Of a stretch of DNA of 64,000 bases, positions 38,901 through 46,788 are shown piece after piece. A model generated the notes under the pieces. It was not told where the DNA came from, searched no databases, and saw only the letters and a program-made list of their open reading frames with translations. The stretch comes from Firmicutes bacterium HGW-Firmicutes-16 (GTDB taxonomy: Bacteria > Bacillota > Clostridia > Oscillospirales > Oscillospiraceae), in NCBI GenBank assembly GCA_002841545.1, contig PGZZ01000003.1, positions 1-64,000 of the forward strand. The letters run 5' to 3'. The position numbers were made by a program, and so were the translations under genes. The first letter of the stretch is position 1. Every line of letters starts with the position of its first letter.

Positions 38901-40076
38901 TCGAGCACAACGGTCACGGTTGATCCCAAGCTAATCGATACACAACTGAAGGCGGCCGGAGAAAAAGCCACGGTTACAGTCCCGATATCCGGTTCTCAGG
39001 CAGAAAAAACCGGCGTTTTAACGGGGCAGATGGTTAAGGACATGGAGGCGAGAACGGCGGTCCTTGAGATTAAGACCGACAGCGTTTCCTACACACTGCC
39101 TGCATCCCAGATTTACATCGACGCAGTTTCGGCGCAGCTCGGTTCACAGGTGGCGCTCAAGGATATCAAGGTGAGCATAAGGATAGCTGAGCCACCAGCA
39201 GACACGGTGAAAATAGTTCAGGACACGGCAAACAAGAACAGCTATCAGCTCGTTGTTAAGCCGGTGGAGTTCGAGATTACATGCACAAGTGGCGGAAAGA
39301 CGGTTGATGTTAGCCGTTTCAACGGCTACGTTGAGAGAACGGTTGCAATACCCGATGGCATTGACCCTTCGAAGATTACGACAGGTATAGTGCTGAACAA
39401 TGACGGAACTTTCAGTCATGTTCCCACACAGATAGTCAAAATAGACGGCAAGTACTATGCAAAAATAAACAGTCTTACTAACAGCACATACTCGGTTTTA
39501 TTTAATCCCATAACCTTTACCGATGTTGCTAACCATTGGGCAAAGGATGCAATTAACGACATGGGCTCAAGAATGGTAGTGACAGGAGTGGGCGACGGTA
39601 GCTATGAACCTGACAGAAGCATAACGAGAGCAGAATTTGCTGCAATCGCAGTTCGTGCGTTGGGTCTGCAGAAGAGCACAACTGAGAGTAGCTTCGGCGA
39701 CGTTTCGGCAACAGACTGGTTCAACGGCTATGTTGATAAGGCAACGGAATATGGGATTATAACAGGATATAATGCAACGACTTATAGCCCTAACGACACT
39801 ATAACCCGCGAACAAGCAATGGCAATTCTTGCTCGTGCGATGAAGCTTACAGGTTTGAGTGTAAGTCTGACAAACAGCGAAGTGAGTACTCTGCTCGCAA
39901 GCTTCACGGACGGCGCTACTATTTCGGACTACGCTAAGGCGAGCGTTGCGTCTTGCATAAAAGAAGGACTCGTAACGGGAACAAGCTCAACGACAATTTC
40001 GCCAAAGGCATATGTTACACGTGCGGAGGTCGCAGTCATGGTTCAGAGATTGCTACAAAAATCAGGACTTATATAA
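35988..40076 (+). CDS. Large exported surface protein with GLUG repeats and three SLH domains
   Basis: A 1362-aa secreted wall-associated protein. A signal peptide (KKKITGTLLIIAMLITLLP...AFA) is followed by a duplicated module: about residues 30-480 and 490-920 both open with DGNTYTI-T-GLGW-AYQV and contain many GLUG-type repeats (GGIAGYN, GGLVG, VYNCYSTV). A linker of about 170 residues follows. Three SLH domains lie at about 1174-1362 (FTDVANHWAKDAIN; FGDVSATDWFNGYV; FTDGATISDYAKAS), which bind pyruvylated secondary cell-wall polymer. ATG 35988 has GGGGAG upstream and begins the signal peptide. GLUG proteins often act as adhesins; the ligand is unknown. Confidence 0.9.
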   Translation: MKKKITGTLLIIAMLITLLPNFTIPAFAKLATCWAELGASADSGVDYIVSEDGNTYTIKTELGLGWLAYQVDYDSEKVIISDSSQTAQIDFTGKTIILEKADGDAFDMSNYEGYPMDWIPIGNCFTNFNATAFYGEGNQTISNLRIIADKTNECNGFFGNYSSDSAASIYNLTFINANITADFDDEVGVLQTIGVLAGKFMNGTVSNVSVIDSSIDYSSASSNSVNIGGLIGYSTGVALENVSVLSTSGTSFTSITASTTSTQSGTGYFGGIIGRLRDGSMNKSFCNADIQINDVLSDNTAGGGLVGQNNGVIYNSSATGTLSLLSGGNADDSVGAIAGGIAGNNPESIYNCYSTVTVSGSDSVYVGGIAGYNAAVETIQNCYAMGTLSGAVGKVGGISGKGTGTIKDSYWLEGQIGSDDIELTSGSYLGSNCSAKTLSDFKNPDMVASLNSNISKLNTSYIWLNWTIISNQNNGAPVFDTPWDEVGKTAVQDTDYTISSDGNTYTILTEKGLGWVAYQVNYTAFGELITNDGMTPANNFSGKTIILNASDGEFNMSGHFWNPIGNRMNGFRVAEFNGGGQTIRNMSIPAGTGSSFGVVGFIGQSHTKSKAKYHDLTFLNATIIQIASSVSSKEGLSMGVFCGAIANADITNINVKNSSINYSCSVNDAISYVGGLVGFCEEDKVEDVSVSGTKITTLGSSAVGGVIGVLEYESLLNKAYCDADIQANASGGEGYVGGLVGAAGVIINSYSTGTISLSDVNSSDLGLIGGIIGFNMGSVYNCYSTTAVTGVDNVYVGGIAGANASPKTIRNCYAAGTLVGTLAVESTSTNHVGGLAGIGDGGAFKDSYWLSSNGTVATVTIDGEVEYIENCAAKTLSELQKKDGVLKDLNAKIDGLPTENEEYKYTWTIWIIKSGVNNGMPVLECFYKGDTTQPDNSTGGVSNSGSNVPVKIGNETVYAGRQTTGTTADGRSSTTVTVDPKLIDTQLKAAGEKATVTVPISGSQAEKTGVLTGQMVKDMEARTAVLEIKTDSVSYTLPASQIYIDAVSAQLGSQVALKDIKVSIRIAEPPADTVKIVQDTANKNSYQLVVKPVEFEITCTSGGKTVDVSRFNGYVERTVAIPDGIDPSKITTGIVLNNDGTFSHVPTQIVKIDGKYYAKINSLTNSTYSVLFNPITFTDVANHWAKDAINDMGSRMVVTGVGDGSYEPDRSITRAEFAAIAVRALGLQKSTTESSFGDVSATDWFNGYVDKATEYGIITGYNATTYSPNDTITREQAMAILARAMKLTGLSVSLTNSEVSTLLASFTDGATISDYAKASVASCIKEGLVTGTSSTTISPKAYVTRAEVAVMVQRLLQKSGLI

Positions 40077-40095
40077 AATATTATAAAACAATACA

Positions 40096-40127
40096 AAGCA
40101 CCGGCAGTGGAAACCCTGCCGGTGCTT
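40096..40127 (+). terminator. Terminator of the GLUG/SLH gene
   Basis: A 12-bp perfect GC-rich stem (40096-40107 with 40116-40127) and 8-base loop lie 20 bp after the stop codon. The following T tract is weak. Confidence 0.75.
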
Positions 40128-40363
40128 CATTAAAGGACTATGTATGATTGCATTTTGACTCCAAAGTCTTTGACAAGGTAAAGATACTTAAGAGAATAAA
40201 TGATTGAAATTCCCATGATGAGAAGAACGCGCCTGTTCCACACGTGCAATGAACTTCCCATTGGTACTATAACGCTGGGATGTTGAGGATTCCATACTGT
40301 CTTCTAGTTCATTGTAATCCACTCAAGTACCAAAACAGTATTTCAGGTAAACTATGTTGCGCA

Positions 40364-40412
40364 CCTCCGCAACCAAAAGAAACCCTGTATTCTCAATGGA
40401 TACAGGGTTTCT
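40364..40412 (+). other. Twelve-base tRNA-end match followed by a terminator
   Basis: CCTCCGCAACCA (40364-40375) equals the last 12 bases of the tRNA-fMet gene. Two bases later begins a perfect 13-bp hairpin (40378-40390 with 40400-40412) followed by a T-rich run. This tRNA-end plus terminator layout suggests the outer border of an older insertion at the same tRNA, with 35114-40363 as its remains; a chance match is possible. The rest of 40140-40602 shows no gene that I can support. Confidence 0.45.
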
Positions 40413-40602
40413 TCATTTCATTACACAGCTCACAAAAACGTTTGCTGGTGTTTGTTTGGTGTTTGCGTAAGCGAAAACATCATTTAATTTATTAACAATA
40501 GCTAAAAAAATTAAGAAACACTAATACTGAATTGTATTTCCATTTGTATTATTATAAAATATGACTACAGTTGCCAAATAATTAAAAAGGAGTTTCAGAG
40601 CC

Positions 40603-40929
40603 ATGTCTACAACTATACCTTCATATCATTCTCTAATGGTACCAGTGGTTCAAGCGTTACAAAAACTTGGTGGGACTGCATCAAATGATGAGATTGGGGA
40701 ATGAGTTTTCAGTACATTAGGACTGTCTGATGACGCAAAAGAAGAGGTGTTTTATCGCATAACATGGGCACGAACATATCTAAAGAAATATGGAATTATT
40801 CATAGTGAGAAGCGTACCGTCTGGTCAATAAGTAAAGACTATACCAGTACAAGCTCAGAGGAACTAAAAGAAATAATCAAAGCAAAAAAAGTTAAAGAAA
40901 GCCGGAGGTCTTTTGATCTCCGGCTTTAA
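40603..40929 (+). pseudogene. Mrr N-terminal winged-helix remnant with internal TGA
   Basis: After AAAGGAG, a frame of 108 codons encodes IPSYHSLMVPVVQALQKLGG...FYRITWARTYLKKYGIIHS, the winged-helix Mrr_N domain that precedes the nuclease in Mrr restriction proteins. An in-frame TGA at 40702-40704 (codon 34) splits it. The nuclease half is absent: the frame ends inside a strong terminator hairpin (40898-40927). It is probably a decayed piece of a restriction gene, and a reading in which TGA is recoded is unlikely without other evidence. Confidence 0.65.
40898..40927 (+). terminator. Terminator overlapping the Mrr remnant
   Basis: AAAGCCGGAG (40898-40907) pairs with CTCCGGCTTT (40918-40927), followed by AAATC on the plus strand; T-rich flanks exist only within the stem. 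It overlaps the last codons of the Mrr frame. Confidence 0.6.
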
Positions 40930-41036
40930 ATCTACTTAAGAGCTTTTTATCCAAGCTTACTCTGGCTAAGCTAAAAGAGGGAGTTTCAAATCTCATGGCA
41001 CGCAAAGACATAAAGGAAGTAATGACCCAAAAACGA

Positions 41037-41073
41037 AATAAGGTCTGCGGCGAGGTGAGCCGCAGACCTTATT
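41037..41073 (-). terminator. Terminator of the YcdB/SLH gene
   Basis: A perfect 15-bp stem (41037-41051 with 41059-41073) lies 65 bp past the stop at 41138. On the minus strand it is followed by TCGTTTTT. A 25-base part of it recurs, with two mismatches, on the other side of the gene at 43466-43490. Confidence 0.8.
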
Positions 41074-41137
41074 CGCGCACAAAGATGAAAAATGTATTGC
41101 AACAAAAGAGCGTTTGTGGTTCAAGGAAAAAACTGTT

Positions 41138-43303
41138 TTACTGTGCTCTTGACATGAAGTTATACAGCATTACAGCCGTGTCCTGACGGGTGATGACACT
41201 TGTGGGGTAAAACTTATTTTTTGAGTCGCCACTCACAATGCCCAGAGCCTTGGCAATTGCCACATAGCCATAATAATCCTTTGTTATGCTGCTGTCATCC
41301 TTGAAGCCGCATTTATATATTCCGTCCAGCTTCGCGGCGGAGCCATATTCCGTTGCACGTACGAGCATTTTGACAAATTCGGCGCGCGCTATTTGTTTAT
41401 CGGCGGCTCTTTCGGCCTTTGTCAACATTTTATTATTGTATGCCATCTGATAGAGACTGTCGTCATCGTCCGTTGAGTAACCCACAGCGGACAGAAGCAG
41501 CGTCAGTGCGTCCTTCTGAGTCAGAGGGGCTGTCGGCTTGAAGCTCGTTCCGGTGAAGCCGATACCGTACTGAGCCAGCTTTTCGATCTGTTGCTTTGCG
41601 GAGCAGCTGCCAATGTCGTCATAGGCAGAGGTCTGAGCCGGACTGCCGGTTTCGGTCAATACCTTGCCGGACTTGGCGTCGACGCCCGTGACATATCTGT
41701 CGGATTCAAACTTAAACGCCAGCGCCAGCTTGCTGTCGTTTCTGTATTTGGAGGTATCAGTCTTTGAAGTGTCAACCGCTACCGGCACATATTGAAGCAC
41801 TGTTTTGAAGCAGGAGATATAGGGGGTTATAGCGGCGTCCGCCGTAACAATGCCGTCCTTCGACGCGAAGGTCACGCCGTCCGTCCAGTTTGCAAAGAAG
41901 TTGTCGATAGTACCGTCGTACATGTTAACAGAAACAGAGATCGAGTTTGTCGGGAAAAGAATCCCGTTTGCCGTCTGAGAATATACGAAGTAGCCTTTGT
42001 CTGCTGAGCTTTCGTATTCATTGAAAGCGGACGCCTTGAATTTGTCAAGGAAATACTTGCCTAAGAACGACTCGGCAGTCGCCTTACACTGATCGTTTGT
42101 CTGCGAAACGGTTTCTTTGCCAACACTGTAGTAAGTATTCATTGAAATCAGAGCGCAGGTCTTCGCGTCCAGATTGATGGTTTTGCCAAAATGGACAGGA
42201 TAAATGCTGCCAGAGGATTTCATACTGCTGTACGCGGTAGGGAATCTTGCCTGAATTGTCGCTTCATCGCTAATATCCTTGACGTAGTCGAGCGCACACT
42301 GCACCGCGCTGGTTGTCTTGTCCGTCGAGTAATGCGCGGAATCCAGAGTGTAGGCGCTGTCTATCCCCAGAGAACCTATCGCACGCACGATGGTGTCAAG
42401 CTGAGCCTTGGAATATACACCCTTGAGGGTATCGACCGTGCTCTGCTCCACCTCGGTAAGGCCGGTCTCATTCTTGGCGAGATCTTCAGTAGAATTCTCA
42501 GATCTTCCGTAAGTGGGGTAGGGGTGATACCCGCCTTGATAAATGTCAATTAGAGCGCCTGTATTGGCGTCGACCGCCTTATCTGTCGAATAAACTGGCA
42601 GATACTGCAAAGTAGCCGTTTTACCGTCGTCACCAAGGACGTACTGAAGCCGTAACTTGACGATTCCCGTGAGCGCTGCCGTCGCTTTGTCCGTGGTTAT
42701 TACAGGCGTCTCCGAGGGAATAGAGCCGGTATAACTTCGGCTGAACTCATCCCTTGAAAAGCTGGTTATGCTCAGATCGCTTGTATGTACATTGACAGAA
42801 AAGGTGAGAGGCGATTTCAGACCGCTGAGATTGATGGTGCCATTGAATTGATAATACTCCATATTCTGTGCGCTGAGTCTCGAATTGTCCTTGCTAAAGC
42901 TTATCGTCTCGCCCTGCGAGAGCAGCTTTTCAACAAAAGCCTTCGCCGCCGACTGAGCCTGGTCGCGGCTCACCTTCTGAAAAGTCGGCGAATAATAGGG
43001 ATTGTAGTAATAAGTGTCTCCGTCCGTGCTCTTATAATAGGATATTACCTTCCCGTTCATATCCGCGCAGACGCTAACAGACTCTCCGTCCTTGCTCCAG
43101 TCCAGATTCCAATAGCTGAAGCTTCCTTCGGTTGAGAGGTTGCCGTTAAAGTCCGTATAGCTGTTGTCTATGCCCAGAGTATTCTTAACAAGCAGCGTAA
43201 CCTGCTTGAGCGCAGCATCCTGACTATCCTCCGCCATTACCGGAACCGCCATGGAGATAAGAAGCATTACGCTCAAAACAACTGAAATGATACCTTTCTT
43301 CAT
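41138..43303 (-). CDS. Exported YcdB/YcdC-domain protein with SLH domains
   Basis: A 721-aa secreted protein. The signal peptide MKKGIISVVLSVMLLISMAV...VMA is followed by two or more YcdB/YcdC-type repeats (about residues 25-270 and 285-550; for example SREQAQSAAK-like KVSRDQAQSAAKAFVEKLL). SLH-like domains (IGSCSAKQQIEKLAQYGIGF, ...KQIARAEFVKMLVRATEYG, KDYYGYVAIAKALGIVSGDS) close the protein and would anchor it to the wall. GGAGGAG precedes the ATG. YcdB-type proteins are extracellular and uncharacterised, with a PepSY-like fold that may inhibit or chaperone peptidases. Confidence 0.85.
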   Translation of the reverse strand: MKKGIISVVLSVMLLISMAVPVMAEDSQDAALKQVTLLVKNTLGIDNSYTDFNGNLSTEGSFSYWNLDWSKDGESVSVCADMNGKVISYYKSTDGDTYYYNPYYSPTFQKVSRDQAQSAAKAFVEKLLSQGETISFSKDNSRLSAQNMEYYQFNGTINLSGLKSPLTFSVNVHTSDLSITSFSRDEFSRSYTGSIPSETPVITTDKATAALTGIVKLRLQYVLGDDGKTATLQYLPVYSTDKAVDANTGALIDIYQGGYHPYPTYGRSENSTEDLAKNETGLTEVEQSTVDTLKGVYSKAQLDTIVRAIGSLGIDSAYTLDSAHYSTDKTTSAVQCALDYVKDISDEATIQARFPTAYSSMKSSGSIYPVHFGKTINLDAKTCALISMNTYYSVGKETVSQTNDQCKATAESFLGKYFLDKFKASAFNEYESSADKGYFVYSQTANGILFPTNSISVSVNMYDGTIDNFFANWTDGVTFASKDGIVTADAAITPYISCFKTVLQYVPVAVDTSKTDTSKYRNDSKLALAFKFESDRYVTGVDAKSGKVLTETGSPAQTSAYDDIGSCSAKQQIEKLAQYGIGFTGTSFKPTAPLTQKDALTLLLSAVGYSTDDDDSLYQMAYNNKMLTKAERAADKQIARAEFVKMLVRATEYGSAAKLDGIYKCGFKDDSSITKDYYGYVAIAKALGIVSGDSKNKFYPTSVITRQDTAVMLYNFMSRAQ

Positions 43304-43818
43304 ATATACTCCTCCATTAAATTATCAATTATTCGCTATCGGTATTTCCTGTATGACGAATTTAAAACGGCTTTGTTACGTGAACCTTAAAAACTTTTCA
43401 ATTTTTAAATAAACTTCACCGGTTTTGTATGTTTGCCTGTGTTCACCAAAAAACAGCAGGCCCGGGGCGAGGGGAGCCGCAGACCTGATTGAATTAGAGC
43501 GTTTTTAAGGGAATCCGATGACGGGAGAGCTTACTGATTTTTTATGGTGTTCAATACCCGATAGGGTTAACCGTTTTTTATTTAGTTCTTACACAAAAAA
43601 ACTAATCCCAAGCCACACAATATGTGCTTAGCTTAGATCATGTTTTGCGTTATTGTCTTTAACGTTTGACATATCACATCCCCAATCAGCTTAAGAGGTC
43701 ACACCTAAATGAAAGCCAATAATTGATGGTTTGTTTAATTGGATCATTTGACTGAAAATGTCAATCCGTTGCGCGAAATTCCGGCAAACATTATCTGTAC
43801 ACAGAAATAGGATAACAA
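43304..43818. other. 515-bp intergenic stretch without a recognisable gene
   Basis: It contains the promoter side of the YcdB/SLH gene and, at 43466-43490, a 25-base near-copy (two mismatches) of the terminator stem found at 41049-41073. No open frame with a ribosome site and no RNA gene were seen. Confidence 0.5.
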
Positions 43819-44196
43819 TTATTTTGACAGGTTCTTTAATATGACTTTTCCGCTTGCTCTTTTACCGCTTATTTGAATGATATACTCGTCAGCTTCGGAT
43901 ACCGTAACGGTGAATATACCTGTATCTAGACCACTACCCGTATAGGCTTCGGCGCCGTATTTTCCAAAGATTTCAAGGTCAATCCCCCCGCTTTCAGAGA
44001 CAATCTCAACCTGAAGCGTATCGTCCTTGTTTAGGAAAAGATTGCACTTGTTCTGCGCACTCCATTGATTAAACTCCATTTCACACCCTGTCCCTTGCAT
44101 GTTTTCGCGAATTATAATGCTGCCTTTGGTGATTGTACAGGCAGTTAGTGTCAAAATAATGGAAATTACCAGCGGCAGAAAAATAGCTATGTTCAT
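43819..44196 (-). CDS. Small predicted lipoprotein
   Basis: A 125-aa protein with a lipoprotein signal (NIAIFLPLVISIILTLTAC) and a beta-rich exported domain (LFLNKDDTLQVEIVSESGGI ... YIIQISGKRASGKVIL). No family is recognised; the fold could be a small pre-peptidase-like jelly roll. ATG 44196 is chosen as it begins the signal peptide, 15 bp after the stop of the hydrolase gene; an in-frame ATG at 44241 would overlap that gene. It is the last gene of the cluster beginning at 46692. Confidence 0.7.
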   Translation of the reverse strand: MNIAIFLPLVISIILTLTACTITKGSIIIRENMQGTGCEMEFNQWSAQNKCNLFLNKDDTLQVEIVSESGGIDLEIFGKYGAEAYTGSGLDTGIFTVTVSEADEYIIQISGKRASGKVILKNLSK

Positions 44197-44210
44197 TTTC
44201 TTTATATACC

Positions 44211-45416
44211 TTATCCCTGCGTTTTGTTGTCTAAAAAGCATGACAATACCTCCTTCACGAACTTATCCCGCTCGTTAATCCATGGGCTGTGACCCGAGTG
44301 TTCAAAGAATACGATTTCCTTGTGGGGCGCATCCAGCACCTCCATATATTCTTCGACCAAAGATGCGGGCGCATTGACATCGTGCCGTCCCAGAAAGAAG
44401 TAAACAGGGACTGACAGCTTAGTATAATCCGTTCTCATGTCAATGTCATATAGTTGTTGGTATACTTGGTTGAACGTATTGATAACACCTCTGGCATAGT
44501 TGATTTTATCAAGCAGTCCGTATTCTGAGGAAGTGATGTCGCGGTCGGTACTGTACCCCGGGTTGTGTATTGCTGGATTACTTGCCATGTAGGCGCTGAG
44601 GTAATTCAAATACACTGCACTTTTTAATGTAACATTCCGCCCGTAATAAGGGGGAATACCATTTGCCTCCATCTGTTTGATGATGGTCACATCATTTTTC
44701 TCTCCTGCGATTTCCATTGCTTTCACGTAATCCATTTGCTCTGTTTCGACAAAGTTTATCATCTGCGCCGTGCCGATGAAAGCATGATAGCACTCAGGGT
44801 ATCTGTCAATCAGGAAAATCCCAAGAGCGCTGCCCCATGATTCTCCTACTAGATAGATCTTTTCCTGCGAAAAGCGTTCCTTTAGGTATTCTGTCAGGGC
44901 ATAGCCATCGTGAATATAGGTGTCAACGGTGATGTTTTCAATTTTTTCGGCATAATACGATTTTCCGGAGCCGGGCTGATCCCAATTGACCACAACAAAA
45001 TACTTCTCAAGTTCTGAGAGCTCATGCCGCACAGCTGCCATCTGGGTGCCACCTGGTCCGCCCGCCAAAAACAACAGGACGGGCTTGCTCTTATCCCAGC
45101 CTCTGAGGCTAATCCACTGCTTACTGCCGCCAAGTTCAATCTCGATCAGCTCTGCTATGCTGTTCTCGGGGGTATTGCCGTTCTCGTCGACAATACGAGG
45201 CGTGGAAGCGGTGAATTGCGTGATCGTAACCAAGCCTACATTTAGAACCATTACCACTGCAAGGAATATTACGGTTTTTTTCAGGCGTGTGACTTGTTTG
45301 GAATTCGTCTTTTTCCTTATCAGAGCGATGATGCGGTAAATCGACAGAAATAAAACCCCTGCAAGGGCGACGACTGCCAAAACAGTCAAAAGTAAAAATA
45401 GTATTGTTTGAGTCAT
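44211..45416 (-). CDS. Membrane-anchored alpha/beta hydrolase (prolyl aminopeptidase-like)
   Basis: A 401-aa protein with two N-terminal membrane segments (TQTILFLLLTVLAVVALAGV and VIFLAVVMVLNVGLVTI) and an extracellular alpha/beta hydrolase domain. The oxyanion motif is LFLAGGPGGTQ, the nucleophile elbow VGESWGSALG, and the acid and base lie in FLGRHDVNAP and EHSGHSPW. The pattern resembles proline iminopeptidase, but the substrate is unknown. ATG 45416 follows GGAGG; the in-frame ATG at 45431 contains the ribosome site. It is coupled to the methyltransferase upstream (15 bp). Confidence 0.85.
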   Translation of the reverse strand: MTQTILFLLLTVLAVVALAGVLFLSIYRIIALIRKKTNSKQVTRLKKTVIFLAVVMVLNVGLVTITQFTASTPRIVDENGNTPENSIAELIEIELGGSKQWISLRGWDKSKPVLLFLAGGPGGTQMAAVRHELSELEKYFVVVNWDQPGSGKSYYAEKIENITVDTYIHDGYALTEYLKERFSQEKIYLVGESWGSALGIFLIDRYPECYHAFIGTAQMINFVETEQMDYVKAMEIAGEKNDVTIIKQMEANGIPPYYGRNVTLKSAVYLNYLSAYMASNPAIHNPGYSTDRDITSSEYGLLDKINYARGVINTFNQVYQQLYDIDMRTDYTKLSVPVYFFLGRHDVNAPASLVEEYMEVLDAPHKEIVFFEHSGHSPWINERDKFVKEVLSCFLDNKTQG

Positions 45417-45430
45417 ATGAAAATCCTCCA

Positions 45431-46003
45431 TTAAAGTTTAATATAAATGCTCTCAAGAGCGTTGCCCATATGCGGAACATCGGTGATACGGCTATCTTTT
45501 CTTGACAGTCCATTTTGCTCGGCCAGACGTTTAATAATGCTCAGTTTTTGAGCCTCTTTCAACGGTTCGCGGAAAGCGAGTATGCCGCCAGATTTCAAAC
45601 AATCTGCCAGCGCAGAAATAACGCGAGCCAATTCTTTTTCTGGTATATCGTGCAAAACATAGTGGAAATACGCTACATCAAAGCTTTTTTTACCCAATGC
45701 CGGAAATCCCGGGTTGCTATGCAGGAACACGACGTTGCCTTTTCGTCGCAGGGTTTTGCGGCAAGCACTTAACCACCGCTGTGAAATATCTGCACAAACC
45801 AGTTGTCCATGGGGAAGCCTTTTCGCAGCATAATACGCCACCGTCCCCATGCCACATCCAAAGTCAAGTACATATTCATTCCCCATGAGCGGCAGACGGT
45901 CTGCAAAGTCTTTGTATACTGACTTGCCGTATAGTAAAAATGCAAGCTTTGTCAACAGCGGCTTAAAAACAGAAGGTTCAACCTTACCCATCTGCCACCT
46001 CAT
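45431..46003 (-). CDS. Class I SAM-dependent methyltransferase
   Basis: A 190-aa enzyme. The AdoMet-binding motif I is VLDFGCGMGTVAYYAAKRLP, with the acidic motif II LVCADIS and the motif FDVAYFHYVLHDIP. The substrate is unknown; the family includes UbiE-like small-molecule methyltransferases. ATG 46003 overlaps the stop of the flavoprotein gene by four bases (ATGA), which decides the start over the in-frame GTG at 46012. Confidence 0.85.
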   Translation of the reverse strand: MRWQMGKVEPSVFKPLLTKLAFLLYGKSVYKDFADRLPLMGNEYVLDFGCGMGTVAYYAAKRLPHGQLVCADISQRWLSACRKTLRRKGNVVFLHSNPGFPALGKKSFDVAYFHYVLHDIPEKELARVISALADCLKSGGILAFREPLKEAQKLSIIKRLAEQNGLSRKDSRITDVPHMGNALESIYIKL

Positions 46004-46692
46004 GACAGCCACCCCTGACTGCGCCAGTACTGTGCGTCCGAAGACGGCGTGCAGGTGTTTTTTAAGCTTTTCTGAATCATCATTTTACTTATGGCAAAGA
46101 GAAAATGTACTTTTATGCTTTTTTTCGTAGGAGCTATAGAGCGGTAGTTGCAAGCCATTTTTCGCACGGTCCTGTCGATTTTTTTTATACGCTTTTGTGT
46201 TAATTCATCCCACAAATAGCTGTCCTTGAGCGTAAATCCCATCGATTTGATGTCGGATATACCAAGCCAGGTAAGGTTGTTTTCCACTTCTCTTTGTCCT
46301 GTACGGTTTGAAGACCGCAGGCTTTGCGAAAGGATAACCGCTCTTTTTGCAAACATGCCCTTGTCGGGTTTATGAACCATGTGATGACAGGCAAAATGAT
46401 CAAGAAGTGCTTTCAGTTGCCCCGGTATGCCTGATACATAGACCGGATAGGCAATTACAAGCAAATCCGCCTCCAGTATGGCGTCCCAGATTTTCATGGT
46501 ATGCTCGGCATGAGGGCATCTGTCTTCGCTTTGCATAAAACAGGTTTTGCACCCAAGGCAGAAATGCGGAAAATCCCCCGGCAGATAAAATTCCGTGATT
46601 TCATTGCCCTCCTGCAAAGGACTTAGAAAGCACTCCTTCAGATGAAAGGTGCAGCCCTTTTGTTCTGTTCCGTTGATTACGGTTATTCTCAT
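46000..46692 (-). CDS. Flavodoxin-like NAD(P)H-dependent oxidoreductase
   Basis: A 230-aa FMN reductase-type protein: MRITVINGTEQKGCTFHLKE is the FMN phosphate loop and ADLLVIAYPVYVSGIPGQLK the second flavin loop. Cysteines in FCLGCKTCF (plus RCPHAE) near residues 47-62 resemble those of iron-sulfur flavoproteins, so a redox cluster is possible. The C-terminal tail (60 residues) is basic. ATG 46692 has GGAG at good spacing. It leads the four-gene cluster and is separated from the sensor kinase gene by a long palindrome. Confidence 0.8.
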   Translation of the reverse strand: MRITVINGTEQKGCTFHLKECFLSPLQEGNEITEFYLPGDFPHFCLGCKTCFMQSEDRCPHAEHTMKIWDAILEADLLVIAYPVYVSGIPGQLKALLDHFACHHMVHKPDKGMFAKRAVILSQSLRSSNRTGQREVENNLTWLGISDIKSMGFTLKDSYLWDELTQKRIKKIDRTVRKMACNYRSIAPTKKSIKVHFLFAISKMMIQKSLKNTCTPSSDAQYWRSQGWLS

Positions 46693-46713
46693 AATTATCA
46701 CTCCAATAAAAAG

Positions 46714-46769
46714 TCAGCTGTATTTCAGGTTCAATGCTATCATAGCAACCGAACCTTTCATACAGCTGA
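46714..46769. repeat. 56-bp interrupted palindrome before the flavoprotein gene
   Basis: Nested arms: TCAGCTGTAT (46714-46723) with ATACAGCTGA (46760-46769), GGTTC (46728-46732) with GAACC (46751-46755), and GCTAT (46736-46740) with ATAGC (46742-46746). It occupies nearly the whole gap between the kinase stop and the cluster start. It may be an operator, an attenuator or a small non-autonomous repeat. Confidence 0.7.
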
Positions 46770-46788
46770 TTGGAGTCTTAAATTTACC

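Noticed and set aside
40995-41186. Open frame of 63 codons on the plus strand
   Set aside because: It runs through the terminator of the YcdB/SLH gene and overlaps that gene's end; composition looks random.
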